Shown here one piece after another: positions 1-12,185 of a DNA stretch of 64,000 nt. The stretch lies in NCBI GenBank assembly GCA_023390905.1, contig JAEWBY010000021.1, positions 1 to 64,000 on the forward strand, written 5' to 3'. This DNA is from Pseudomonadota bacterium (lineage in GTDB: Bacteria; Pseudomonadota; Gammaproteobacteria; Xanthomonadales; Xanthomonadaceae). The first letter of the stretch is position 1. Each line of letters opens with the position of its first letter. A program made the position numbers and the translations under genes. The notes beneath the pieces were generated by a model. The model worked only from the letters and a program-made list of their open reading frames with translations. It had not been told where the DNA came from and searched no databases.

Positions 1-1
1 G

Positions 2-1168
2 GTCACATCTGGCCAGTTCGACAGCCTGGTGGAAGACAAGGACGGCGGCAAGCAACAAGCCAATCGCAACGTGCGCCGCGACCTGACCGCCGAAGACGAC
101 GCGCCCAAGCTGCACAAGGTGCTGGCCGACGCCGGCCTCGGATCGCGCCGCGACATGGAAGAACTGATTGTCGCCGGTCGAGTCTCGGTGAATGGCGAGC
201 CGGCTCATATTGGGCAGCGCATCCTGCCCACCGACCAGGTGCGGATCAATGGCAAGCTCTTGCAGCGCAAGGTCAGCAAGCGACCACCGCGTGTACTGGT
301 TTATCACAAGCCGGCGGGCGAAATTGTCAGCGCCAGCGATCCGGAAGGCCGTCCCTCGGTGTTCGACCACCTGCCGCCGATCAAGGCCGGCAAGTGGCTG
401 GCAGTGGGCCGCCTCGACTTCAATACCGAAGGCTTGCTGCTGTTTACTACCTCGGGCGACCTGGCAAACCGGCTGATGCATCCGCGCTACGGCATTGATC
501 GCGAGTACGCGGTTCGCACGCTGGGCGAGCTCGAGGAAGGCATGCGCCAGAAGCTGCTGGCCGGGGTTGAGCTGTCGGACGGCCCCGCGCAATTTTCGCG
601 CATTGCCGATGGCGGTGGCGAAGGCGTCAACCGCTGGTACCGCGTGATTATTGGCGAAGGGCGCAACCGCGAAGTGCGCCGCATGTTCGAGGCCGTCGGT
701 CTGACCGTGTCGCGACTGATCCGCACCCGCTATGGCAGCTTCATCCTGCCGCCCAATCTGAAGCGCGGTCGCTGGGACGAACTGGACGAAAACGCAGTGC
801 GCGCATTGCTGGTGCAGTGCGGGCTGGAGAAAAAAGGCCAGGCCCAGCAGCAGCAAGGGCGTGGTCGCCAGGGACGCGAACCCAATGGCAATGTGGCAGA
901 GCGCCGCCGCGACGGCAATCGCGGCTGGGGCCAGGGACAGTCGGGCCAGCAAGGGCAGGGCGCCGGCCGCGGTGGCAACGGTCAGCGTTCGCGCCAGCCC
1001 GATCCTCTGCAAACGGCGCTGGGCTTCCCCGGCATGGCCAAGCCGCGCGTGACGCCGGGCCGGGGAGATCAGACCATTCCTGGCAGCCATTCAAGGGGCA
1101 ATTTCCGCGGCGGCATGGGGGGCATGGGCGGTATGGGCGGCGGTCAACGCCGACGCTCGCGCGGCTGA
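2..1168 (+). CDS. rluB: 23S rRNA pseudouridine synthase RluB, 5' partial
   Basis: Isomerises uridine to pseudouridine in helix 80 of 23S rRNA (RluB/RsuA family). The frame is open to the left edge, so the true start lies outside the window; GTG at 29 is only an internal candidate. An S4 RNA-binding domain (KLHKVLADAGLGSRRDMEEL) is followed by the catalytic domain with GRLDFNTEGLLLF, whose Asp is the nucleophile, and by RNREVRRMFEAVGL. The last ~100 residues are a low-complexity Gln/Arg/Gly tail ending in GGMGG repeats and RRRSRG, probably disordered and RNA-binding. An rluB directly ahead of rimP-nusA-infB is the usual Burkholderiales arrangement and not the one I know from Xanthomonas; see the chimera finding. 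Confidence 0.93.
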   Translation, partial: VTSGQFDSLVEDKDGGKQQANRNVRRDLTAEDDAPKLHKVLADAGLGSRRDMEELIVAGRVSVNGEPAHIGQRILPTDQVRINGKLLQRKVSKRPPRVLVYHKPAGEIVSASDPEGRPSVFDHLPPIKAGKWLAVGRLDFNTEGLLLFTTSGDLANRLMHPRYGIDREYAVRTLGELEEGMRQKLLAGVELSDGPAQFSRIADGGGEGVNRWYRVIIGEGRNREVRRMFEAVGLTVSRLIRTRYGSFILPPNLKRGRWDELDENAVRALLVQCGLEKKGQAQQQQGRGRQGREPNGNVAERRRDGNRGWGQGQSGQQGQGAGRGGNGQRSRQPDPLQTALGFPGMAKPRVTPGRGDQTIPGSHSRGNFRGGMGGMGGMGGGQRRRSRG

Positions 1169-1282
1169 TTCCGTCTGCCAGTGCCGCCTGCTCGCTCGGC
1201 CTGGTCTGCCGCGCCGCAGCGTGTATTTCCCAGTCGAATGATGCGGGCGCCCGGCGTGTTGGCGGGCGTCCTGCGACTGCCA

Positions 1283-1311
1283 TTGCGGGTGACCGGCTGA
1301 TGCCTTACAAT
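1283..1311 (+). promoter_or_regulatory. Putative sigma70 promoter of rimP-nusA-infB
   Basis: TTGCGG (1283-1288) and TACAAT (1306-1311) are separated by exactly 17 bp. The site lies 112 bp after rluB, and a leader of about 190 nt follows before rimP. It is the best promoter match in this intergenic gap; assigned by eye. Confidence 0.5.
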
Positions 1312-1429
1312 ATGTCACCTCAAAAAAGTCGCCACGGTATTCATTGGCAAAGAAAAGGCCCCAGCGGCCCTGCCAAAGAATAAGCGGAGGGGGAAATTGC
1401 AGAGCTGCAGGCGGCTGTACGATAAAAAG

Positions 1430-1454
1430 ATGGGCACGTGCCCATTTTTTTTTT
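1430..1454 (+). terminator. Intrinsic terminator/attenuator in the rimP leader
   Basis: The self-complementary ATGGGCACGTGCCCAT (1430-1445) is followed by a run of ten T (1445-1454), with an A-rich stretch just upstream that can extend the stem. It lies between the putative rimP promoter and the rimP start, about 50 nt before the start codon. It could therefore act as a transcription attenuator for rimP-nusA-infB instead of ending rluB. Leader terminators upstream of rimP-nusA are known in E. coli, where NusA controls its own operon. Confidence 0.7.
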
Positions 1455-1505
1455 GTTGAACGAATTTCGCCCTCGCCGTTTGGCGGGTGCAGAAGAGAGA
1501 GCCAA

Positions 1506-1991
1506 TTGCAGTTGCAAACCCTGATCGAGACGACCCTGGCTGGCATGGGCTACGAGCTGGTGGATCTCGAGCGCGCGCCGCGCGGCCTGCTGCGGGTCTA
1601 TATCGACTTCGCGCCGCCGCATGACGAGGAGCGCAATATCACTACCGAAGATTGTGAACAGGTGACGCATCAGCTGCTGCACGTGTTCACGGTGGAAAAC
1701 GTCGACTATGAGCGGCTGGAAGTTTCTTCGCCTGGGTTGGACCGGCCGCTGAAGAAGCTGGCAGATTTCGTTCGCTTTGCCGGGGCCGAGGCGCAGATCA
1801 AGCTGCGCGCGCCCATGCCGCAGGCGAACAACCGCAAATCCTTCCAGGGCGTCCTGCACGCACCGGAAGGCGAGACGCTGAAACTGGAATTTGAAAGCAA
1901 CCAAGGCACGGCGCTGCTGGAATTCACGCTGGCCGATGTGGACAAGGCACGACTGGTGCCGAAAGTGGATTTTAGGAGTCGCAAAGCATGA
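1506..1991 (+). CDS. rimP: Ribosome maturation factor RimP
   Basis: Assists 30S subunit maturation. It has 161 residues when started at TTG 1506, preceded by the purine-rich AGAAGAGAGA at 1491-1500; this start matches the length of betaproteobacterial RimP. Recognisable stretches are GYELVDLERAPRG, LEVSSPGLDRPLKKLADF and the terminal DKARLVPKVDFRSRKA. The last two are close to Burkholderia/Bordetella RimP as I recall them and unlike the Xanthomonas sequence. The frame is open further upstream to 1344, but that extension runs through the terminator hairpin and reads as non-coding. The stop overlaps the nusA start (ATGA), so the two are probably translationally coupled. Confidence 0.92.
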   Translation: MQLQTLIETTLAGMGYELVDLERAPRGLLRVYIDFAPPHDEERNITTEDCEQVTHQLLHVFTVENVDYERLEVSSPGLDRPLKKLADFVRFAGAEAQIKLRAPMPQANNRKSFQGVLHAPEGETLKLEFESNQGTALLEFTLADVDKARLVPKVDFRSRKA

Positions 1992-3553
1992 GTCGCGAAA
2001 TACTGCTGTTGGTCGATGCGCTGGCGCGCGAAAAGAACGTGGACAAGGAAGTCGTGTTCGGCGCGCTCGAGCATGCGCTTGCCCAGGCGACCAAGAAGCG
2101 TTACGAAGGCGAGGTGGACATCCGCGTCTCCATCGATCGCGATAATGGCGAATTCGAAACCTTCCGCCGCTGGCACGTGGTGCCGGATGACGCCGGCCTG
2201 CAATTGCCCGATCAGGAAATCCTGCATTTCGAAGCCAAGGAACAGATAGCCGACATCGAGGTGGACGACTATATTGAAGAGCCCGTGCCTTCGATGGAAT
2301 TCGGCCGTCGCTTTGCGCAGGACACCAAGCAGGTGGTGTTGCAGCGCATCCGCGATGCCGAGCGCGAGCAAATCCTGCAGGATTTCCTGGCGCGTGGCGA
2401 TTCACTGGTCACCGGCACCATCAAGCGCATGGAGCGCGGCGATGCCATCGTCGAGTCCGGCAAGATCGAAGCCCGACTGCCGCGCGACCAGATGATCCCC
2501 AAGGAAAACCTGCGTATCGGCGACCGCGTCCGCGCCTATATCCTGCGTATCGAGCGCAATGCCCGCGGCCCGCAGGTGATCCTGTCGCGCACCGCGCCCG
2601 AATTCATCATGAAGCTGTTTGAACTCGAAGTTCCCGAGATCGAGCAGGGCCTGCTGGAGATCAAATCCGCCGCCCGCGACCCCGGCGTGCGCGCCAAGAT
2701 CGCCGTGTTCACCAATGACAAGCGCATCGATCCCATCGGTACCTGCGTTGGCATGCGCGGCTCGCGCGTGCAGGCAGTCACTGCCGAACTCGGCGGCGAG
2801 CGCGTGGATATCGTGCTGTGGTCGGATGATCCCGCGCAGTTCGTCATCGGCGCGCTGGCGCCGGCTAATGTCTCTTCCATCATGGTGGACGAGGACAAGC
2901 ATGCCATGGACGTGGTGGTGGACGAAGAAAACCTGGCCATTGCAATTGGTCGCGGCGGCCAGAACGTGCGCCTGGCTTCCGAACTCACCGGTTGGCAGAT
3001 CAATATCATGACCGCCGATGAATCGGCAGAGAAGGCCGAGGCCGAAACCGCCGCTGTGCGCAAGCTGTTCATGGAGCGGCTGGACGTGGACGAAGAAGTC
3101 GCCGAAATTCTGGCCAAGGAAGGTTTCTCGTCACTGGAAGAAATCGCTTACGTCCCCATCTCTGAAATGCTGGAGATCGACGCTTTCGACGAGGATACCG
3201 TCAACGAACTGCGCAACCGCGCGCGTGACGCGCTGGTCACCGAAGCCATCGCCTCCGAAGAAGGCCTGGAAGGCATGGAAGACGCGCTGGTCAACCTCGA
3301 AGGCATGGACCGCGTCACCGCCGGCAAGCTTGGCCTGGCCGGCATCAAGACGCTGGAAGCCTTCAGCAACATGGCCTATGACGAATTTGGCGCCGTGCTG
3401 GCGCTGCCGGTGGAACGCGCACGCGAACTGATCGACAGCCAGTTCGATGGCGTCACCGATGATGAAATGAAATTGATCGATTCCAAGTACGACAGCCGCG
3501 CGAAGGCGTTGCAGGCGAAGGCGTGGAGTCAGGCCGAAGCCAAACAGGGCTGA
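1988..3553 (+). CDS. nusA: Transcription termination/antitermination factor NusA
   Basis: Binds RNA polymerase and nascent RNA and modulates pausing, termination and rrn antitermination. The 521 residues contain the N-terminal polymerase-binding domain (MSREILLLVDALAREKNVD), an S1 domain (about 130-200), two KH domains (IDPIGTCVGMRGSRVQAV and AIAIGRGGQNVRLASEL) and the two acidic C-terminal repeats typical of proteobacterial NusA. The final ~70 residues diverge from the usual sequence. Wording such as PEIEQGLLEIKSAARDPGVR and ELTGWQINIM is betaproteobacterial in flavour. It overlaps rimP by 4 bp and is followed after 35 bp by infB. Confidence 0.96.
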   Translation: MSREILLLVDALAREKNVDKEVVFGALEHALAQATKKRYEGEVDIRVSIDRDNGEFETFRRWHVVPDDAGLQLPDQEILHFEAKEQIADIEVDDYIEEPVPSMEFGRRFAQDTKQVVLQRIRDAEREQILQDFLARGDSLVTGTIKRMERGDAIVESGKIEARLPRDQMIPKENLRIGDRVRAYILRIERNARGPQVILSRTAPEFIMKLFELEVPEIEQGLLEIKSAARDPGVRAKIAVFTNDKRIDPIGTCVGMRGSRVQAVTAELGGERVDIVLWSDDPAQFVIGALAPANVSSIMVDEDKHAMDVVVDEENLAIAIGRGGQNVRLASELTGWQINIMTADESAEKAEAETAAVRKLFMERLDVDEEVAEILAKEGFSSLEEIAYVPISEMLEIDAFDEDTVNELRNRARDALVTEAIASEEGLEGMEDALVNLEGMDRVTAGKLGLAGIKTLEAFSNMAYDEFGAVLALPVERARELIDSQFDGVTDDEMKLIDSKYDSRAKALQAKAWSQAEAKQG

Positions 3554-3588
3554 GGTTCAACCCACCCAGAAGATACTAAGAGGATTGA

Positions 3589-6405
<2,817 letters not shown>

Positions 6406-6424
6406 AGCGTGCGCGGGGTTCGGC

Positions 6425-6507
6425 AGACGGGATTGGGGATTCGCAAGAGTCCCCAACCCCGGTCACCGATGCAATCCGCAGCCATACCGCTTTACCAAAT
6501 CCCGTCT
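6425..6507. repeat. Palindromic intergenic element between infB and rbfA
   Basis: A perfect 10-bp inverted repeat, AGACGGGATT (6425-6434) with AATCCCGTCT (6498-6507), encloses a second one, TTGGGGA (6433-6439) with TCCCCAA (6450-6456). The surroundings are rich in GATTGGGGATTC and CCCGAATCCC words, which recur in intergenic regions of Xanthomonadaceae. It resembles a dispersed REP-like unit. Copy number elsewhere in the genome cannot be seen here. Confidence 0.5.
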
Positions 6508-6534
6508 TCCCTTCTCCCGAATCCCAGCTCCCAA

Positions 6535-6903
6535 GTGCCCAGCAAATCCTTCCATCGCACCGATCGTGTTTCCGCCCAGCTCCGCCGTGAACTGGGCGCG
6601 CTCGTGCACGAGGCCGTGCGCGAATACGGGTTGCCGTCGGTCAGCGTGTCGGACGTGGAAGTCACGCGCGACATGGCGCATGCGCAGGTCTACGTCACCG
6701 CGTTGATGCCGGAGCGCTCGTCCGACGCGATCAAGGGGCTGCGCGAACTGGCGCGCGAGTTGCGCATGGAACTGGCGCGACGGGTCAAGCTGCGCCACGT
6801 GCCCGAACTGCATTTCCATTACGACGACTCGGTCGATCGCGGCGAGCGCATCGATCAACTGCTGCGCGATCTGCCGCCTCCGTCCGAACCGGACGCCGAA
6901 TAA
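6535..6903 (+). CDS. rbfA: 30S ribosome-binding factor RbfA
   Basis: Cold-adaptation factor needed for 16S rRNA 5'-end processing and 30S maturation. It has 122 residues from GTG 6535, giving MPSKSFHRTDRVSAQ. The longer frame to 6409 runs through the palindromic intergenic element and is rejected. Family signatures are LPSVSVSDVEVTRDMAHA and LRHVPELHFHYDDSVDRGER, both typical of Xanthomonadales RbfA. It follows infB after 129 bp and precedes truB, the conserved gene order. Confidence 0.93.
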   Translation: MPSKSFHRTDRVSAQLRRELGALVHEAVREYGLPSVSVSDVEVTRDMAHAQVYVTALMPERSSDAIKGLRELARELRMELARRVKLRHVPELHFHYDDSVDRGERIDQLLRDLPPPSEPDAE

Positions 6904-6989
6904 GTCGAGCCGGTCGACCTGGCTCGGCGCAGGTCAATCCCCCTGCGCGACGAACCGGATCGCGCCGGAATGAATGAGCGAACGCGCGG

Positions 6990-7943
6990 ATGTCTTCCCG
7001 AATCAAGTTCCGTCCCCTCGATGGCCTGCTGCTGCTGGACAAGCCGCAGGGCATGAGCTCCAACGCGGCGCTGCAGGCCGCGCGGCGCTTGTTCGGCGCC
7101 GAAAAGGGCGGGCACACCGGCAGCCTGGATCCGCTGGCGACCGGGTTGCTGCCCCTTTGCTTCGGCGAGGCCACCAAGATCGCCGGTCTGCTGCTGGGCT
7201 CGCGAAAGGCCTACGAAACCGTGGCCGTGCTCGGCGTCACCACCGACAGCGATGACGCCGAAGGTGCGGTGCTGCGCGAGCGCCCGATCCCCGGGCTGAC
7301 GCCCGAACGCGTGGAAGCCGCACTGGTGCCGCTGCGCGGCTCCATCCTGCAACGCGCGCCGATCTACTCGGCGCTCAAGCAGGGCGGCGAGCCGTTGTAC
7401 GTGAAGGCGCGGCGCGGCGATGTCATCGACGCGCCCGAGCGGCAGGTCGAGGTTCACGCACTGGACGTCATCGAAATCGGCGTCGCGCACATCCGCCTGC
7501 GCGTGGAATGCGGGTCCGGCACCTACGTCCGCAGCCTGGTGCGGGATCTGGGCGAAGCGCTGGGGTGCGGCGCGCATGTGGGCGTGCTGCGACGGTTGTG
7601 GGTCGAACCCTTCCGGCAGCCGCGCATGCATACGATGGAAGCCCTGCAACGGTTGGCGGGCGAGGGCATCGAGGCGCTGGACGCCTGCCTGCTGCCGGTG
7701 GAGCAGGGCCTGAGCGGATTTCCGCGCATCGATCTCTCGGCCGAAGACACCCGGCGCTTCGGAATGGGCCAGCGACTGGCCGGCCACGGCCCGGCGCGCG
7801 AACCGGTCGCCGTGCATGGCCCGGATGGCCGCGTGCTCGGCCTGGGACGCGTGGACTCACACGCCGAACTGGCGCCGCAACGCTTGTTCAGTTGGGCTGT
7901 CGTCAACGAACCGCGCGTCCGGGCTGTCACCGATACGCAATAA
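6990..7943 (+). CDS. truB: tRNA pseudouridine-55 synthase TruB
   Basis: Makes pseudouridine 55 in the T loop of tRNAs. The 317 residues carry motif I LDKPQGMSSN and the catalytic block KGGHTGSLDPLATGLLP with the nucleophilic Asp, then RKAYETVAVLG and SGTYVRSLVRDLG, followed by a C-terminal PUA-like part. Start ATG 6990 gives MSSRIKFRPLDG, normal for the family. It is separated from rbfA by 86 bp, probably in the same operon. Confidence 0.96.
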   Translation: MSSRIKFRPLDGLLLLDKPQGMSSNAALQAARRLFGAEKGGHTGSLDPLATGLLPLCFGEATKIAGLLLGSRKAYETVAVLGVTTDSDDAEGAVLRERPIPGLTPERVEAALVPLRGSILQRAPIYSALKQGGEPLYVKARRGDVIDAPERQVEVHALDVIEIGVAHIRLRVECGSGTYVRSLVRDLGEALGCGAHVGVLRRLWVEPFRQPRMHTMEALQRLAGEGIEALDACLLPVEQGLSGFPRIDLSAEDTRRFGMGQRLAGHGPAREPVAVHGPDGRVLGLGRVDSHAELAPQRLFSWAVVNEPRVRAVTDTQ

Positions 7944-7947
7944 AACC

Positions 7948-7976
7948 TTGTTTCAAAAGGCCCCCGCGGCTACACT
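7948..7976 (+). promoter_or_regulatory. Putative rpsO promoter
   Basis: TTGTTT (7948-7953) and TACACT (7971-7976) are separated by 17 bp just after truB. This leaves a leader of about 110 nt before rpsO, long enough for the S15 autoregulatory fold known in other bacteria. By-eye assignment. Confidence 0.45.
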
Positions 7977-8090
7977 ACGCCGCCGGTTTTGCACCGGCAT
8001 TCCTTTCGTTCACGGCGAGCCACGCGGTGCACCGGTCTGATCCGGTATCTCCCGGCGTTCCTGCGGGCCACGCATCTCCAGAGAGACCTC

Positions 8091-8351
8091 ATGTCCATCG
8101 ATACCCAGAAGATCATTGAAGAAAACAAGCGCGGCGCCGCCGATACCGGCTCCCCGGAAGTCCAGGTCGCCCTGCTGACCGCCCGCATCGAGCAGCTCAG
8201 CGGCCACTTCAAGATCCACAAGAAGGATCACCACAGCCGTCGTGGTCTGCTGCAACTGGTCAACCGTCGCCGCAGCCTGCTTGACTACCTGAAGAAAAAA
8301 GACAACGAGCGCTACAAGAGCCTGATCGAGAAGCTCGGTCTGCGTCGTTGA
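8091..8351 (+). CDS. rpsO: 30S ribosomal protein S15
   Basis: Primary 16S rRNA-binding protein of the 30S platform. The 86-residue length is standard. It contains the family core DTGSPEVQVALLTARIEQL and HHSRRGLLQLVNRRRSLLDY. ATG 8091 is preceded by GAGAGACC. rpsO between truB and pnp is the conserved gammaproteobacterial order. Confidence 0.97.
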   Translation: MSIDTQKIIEENKRGAADTGSPEVQVALLTARIEQLSGHFKIHKKDHHSRRGLLQLVNRRRSLLDYLKKKDNERYKSLIEKLGLRR

Positions 8352-8363
8352 TGCAACACCCCG

Positions 8364-8395
8364 CCGCGGCGCAGCAATGCGCCGCGGTTTGCTTT
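8364..8395 (+). terminator. rpsO intrinsic terminator
   Basis: A perfect 10-bp stem (CCGCGGCGCA 8364-8373 with TGCGCCGCGG 8378-8387) has a GCAA tetraloop and is followed by TTTGCTTTT. It starts 12 bp after the rpsO stop. Confidence 0.8.
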
Positions 8396-8398
8396 TGA

Positions 8399-8501
8399 GG
8401 GGCGCAAAACCGAATCGGCTGCGCCCCGTGCGGTAACGCTGGACCCGGACCCGACGCATCCTGCGGCGGCGTCCGATGCAACACCCGGCCGGTCACCGGC
8501 C
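8399..8501 (+). promoter_or_regulatory. Structured leader upstream of pnp
   Basis: Two further stem-loops lie between the rpsO terminator and pnp: GGGGCGCA (8399-8406) with TGCGCCCC (8420-8427), whose loop holds an inner CCGA/TCGG pairing, and GGCCGG (8487-8492) with CCGGCC (8496-8501). In E. coli the pnp leader forms a stem cut by RNase III as part of PNPase autoregulation. These hairpins sit where that element would be expected, but equivalence is inferred from position only. Confidence 0.4.
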
Positions 8502-8563
8502 AACCGTCCGCGGCAGGGGCCGCGCACGGCCCAATCCGAACAGAGCATCTTCAAGGAAACCTC

Positions 8564-10672
<2,109 letters not shown>

Positions 10673-10695
10673 TCGCCGCGCGCTTCGCTGAAAAG

Positions 10696-10721
10696 AGCGG
10701 GCTTCGGCCCGCTTTTTTTTT
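10696..10721 (+). terminator. pnp intrinsic terminator
   Basis: Stem AGCGGGC (10696-10702) and GCCCGCT (10707-10713) with a TTCG tetraloop, followed by nine T; 23 bp after the pnp stop. Confidence 0.9.
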
Positions 10722-10911
10722 GCCTGCGGCCAGCTTGCGCCGGCGCGATGATGCGGCGCGCGTGCATGTGCGGCCAGGCGTGCTGCATTGCAGGAAAAAT
10801 GCCCCGACTTTCGACAGGGGCCAGGCGTGCGAACCGGTGCTATCAAGGCGTACTGCGCTCGGGAATCCTCCGGCGCGCCACGCAGCGTCCACCACACGCC
10901 AGGAGCCTTGC

Positions 10912-12051
10912 ATGACCACTCGCCGTGACCTGCTCAAATTCAGTGCGCTCGCCGCCGCTTCCACGTTGATTCCGGGAATGGCGTTCGCGCAGTCGGGCAC
11001 CATCCCGCGCGCCGCCCGCCCGCTGAACATCCTCATCCTCGGCGGCACCGGATTCACCGGCCCGTTCCAGGTGCAGTACGCGCTCGCGCGCGGCCACAAG
11101 GTGACGCTGTTCAACCGTGGCAAGCGCCCGTCGCCGGAGTGGCCGGGCGAAGTGGAGCAGTTGCACGGCGATCGCAACACCGGCGATCTGGCGGCACTGA
11201 AAGGCCGCAAATGGGACGTCTGCATCGACAACCCGACCAGCCTGCCGTTCTGGGTGCGCGATGCCGGGCAAGTGCTGAAGGGCAACGTCGGCCACTACCT
11301 GTTCATTTCCACCATCTCCGTCTATGCGGACGGCTCCAAGCCCGGCATCGATGAAGATGCGCCGCTGGCGCCTTACAAGGGCAAGGACGCGATGGCCGAA
11401 ACGCAGGAAAACCTGCGCGCCGACATCGAGAACCTCTACGGCCCGCTGAAGGCATTGAGCGAAGCCGAGGCGTACAAGCAGTTCGGCAAGAACGTCACCA
11501 TCGTGCGGCCCGGCTACATCGTCGGACCGCGCGATGAAACCGATCGCTTCACCTACTGGCCGCACCGCATCGCCCAGGGTGGCGAAGTGCTGGTGCCGGG
11601 CGATGGTCAGGATCCGGTGCAGATCATCGATGGCCGCGATCTCGGCGAATGGATGATCCGGCTGGCGGAAAATCGCACCCATGGCGTGTTCAATGCCGTC
11701 GGCCCGAAGGATCTGCTGCCGATGGACGCCATGCTCCGCACGAGCGAAAAGGTCGTCGGCGGCAATCCGACCTATACCCATGTCACGCCGGAATTCCTCG
11801 AAGCGCAGAAAGCCGAGGAACTGCCGATCTGGGTTTCGCGCAAGGAAGGGCCATACGCTGGCTACGGACAGGTCAGCAATGCGCGCGCGATCGCGGCCGG
11901 GCTCACCTATCGACCGCTGGAAACCACCGTCAAGGATCTGATGGAGTGGTTCCGCGGCCTGCCGGCCGATCGCCAGGCCAAGCTGCGCGCCGGCATCAGC
12001 CGCGAGAAGGAAGCCGAATTGCTGAAAGCCTGGCACGCGCAGAAGGCCTGA
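10912..12051 (+). CDS. Tat-exported NAD-dependent epimerase/dehydratase-like protein
   Basis: Extended SDR-fold protein of 379 residues. The N-terminus MTTRRDLLKFSALAAASTLI is a twin-arginine signal peptide, with AQS-like cleavage near residue 27. The mature part opens with the nucleotide-binding motif NILILGGTGFTG and later has FISTISVYADGS and YGPLK, which fits the YxxxK catalytic pair. ATG 10912 with AGGAGCC ten bases upstream was chosen over the longer frame from 10720, which crosses the pnp terminator. An exported SDR needs its cofactor bound before Tat transport. Substrate is unknown. It is monocistronic, with a hairpin just after the stop. Confidence 0.85.
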   Translation: MTTRRDLLKFSALAAASTLIPGMAFAQSGTIPRAARPLNILILGGTGFTGPFQVQYALARGHKVTLFNRGKRPSPEWPGEVEQLHGDRNTGDLAALKGRKWDVCIDNPTSLPFWVRDAGQVLKGNVGHYLFISTISVYADGSKPGIDEDAPLAPYKGKDAMAETQENLRADIENLYGPLKALSEAEAYKQFGKNVTIVRPGYIVGPRDETDRFTYWPHRIAQGGEVLVPGDGQDPVQIIDGRDLGEWMIRLAENRTHGVFNAVGPKDLLPMDAMLRTSEKVVGGNPTYTHVTPEFLEAQKAEELPIWVSRKEGPYAGYGQVSNARAIAAGLTYRPLETTVKDLMEWFRGLPADRQAKLRAGISREKEAELLKAWHAQKA

Positions 12052-12064
12052 GCGCAGGGAACGA

Positions 12065-12089
12065 AAGAGCCGCGCGTTGCGCGGCTCTT
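12065..12089. terminator. Hairpin between convergent genes
   Basis: A perfect 11-bp stem (AAGAGCCGCGC 12065-12075, GCGCGGCTCTT 12079-12089) with a GTT loop. It sits between the plus-strand SDR gene and the minus-strand DUF1501 gene and can serve either direction. There is no strong T run. Confidence 0.55.
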
Positions 12090-12185
12090 CGGGAGGTCTG
12101 ATGAATGCAGGTGTGGCGTCGCGCGAGGTGACGCCGGTCGCGGACGAAGCCGCTTCCGCGGTCTCGGCGGATTACGGCAGGTCCA

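Noticed and set aside
1344..1505. N-terminal extension of RimP from 1344
   Set aside because: It translates through the attenuator hairpin and gives a sequence with no relation to RimP.
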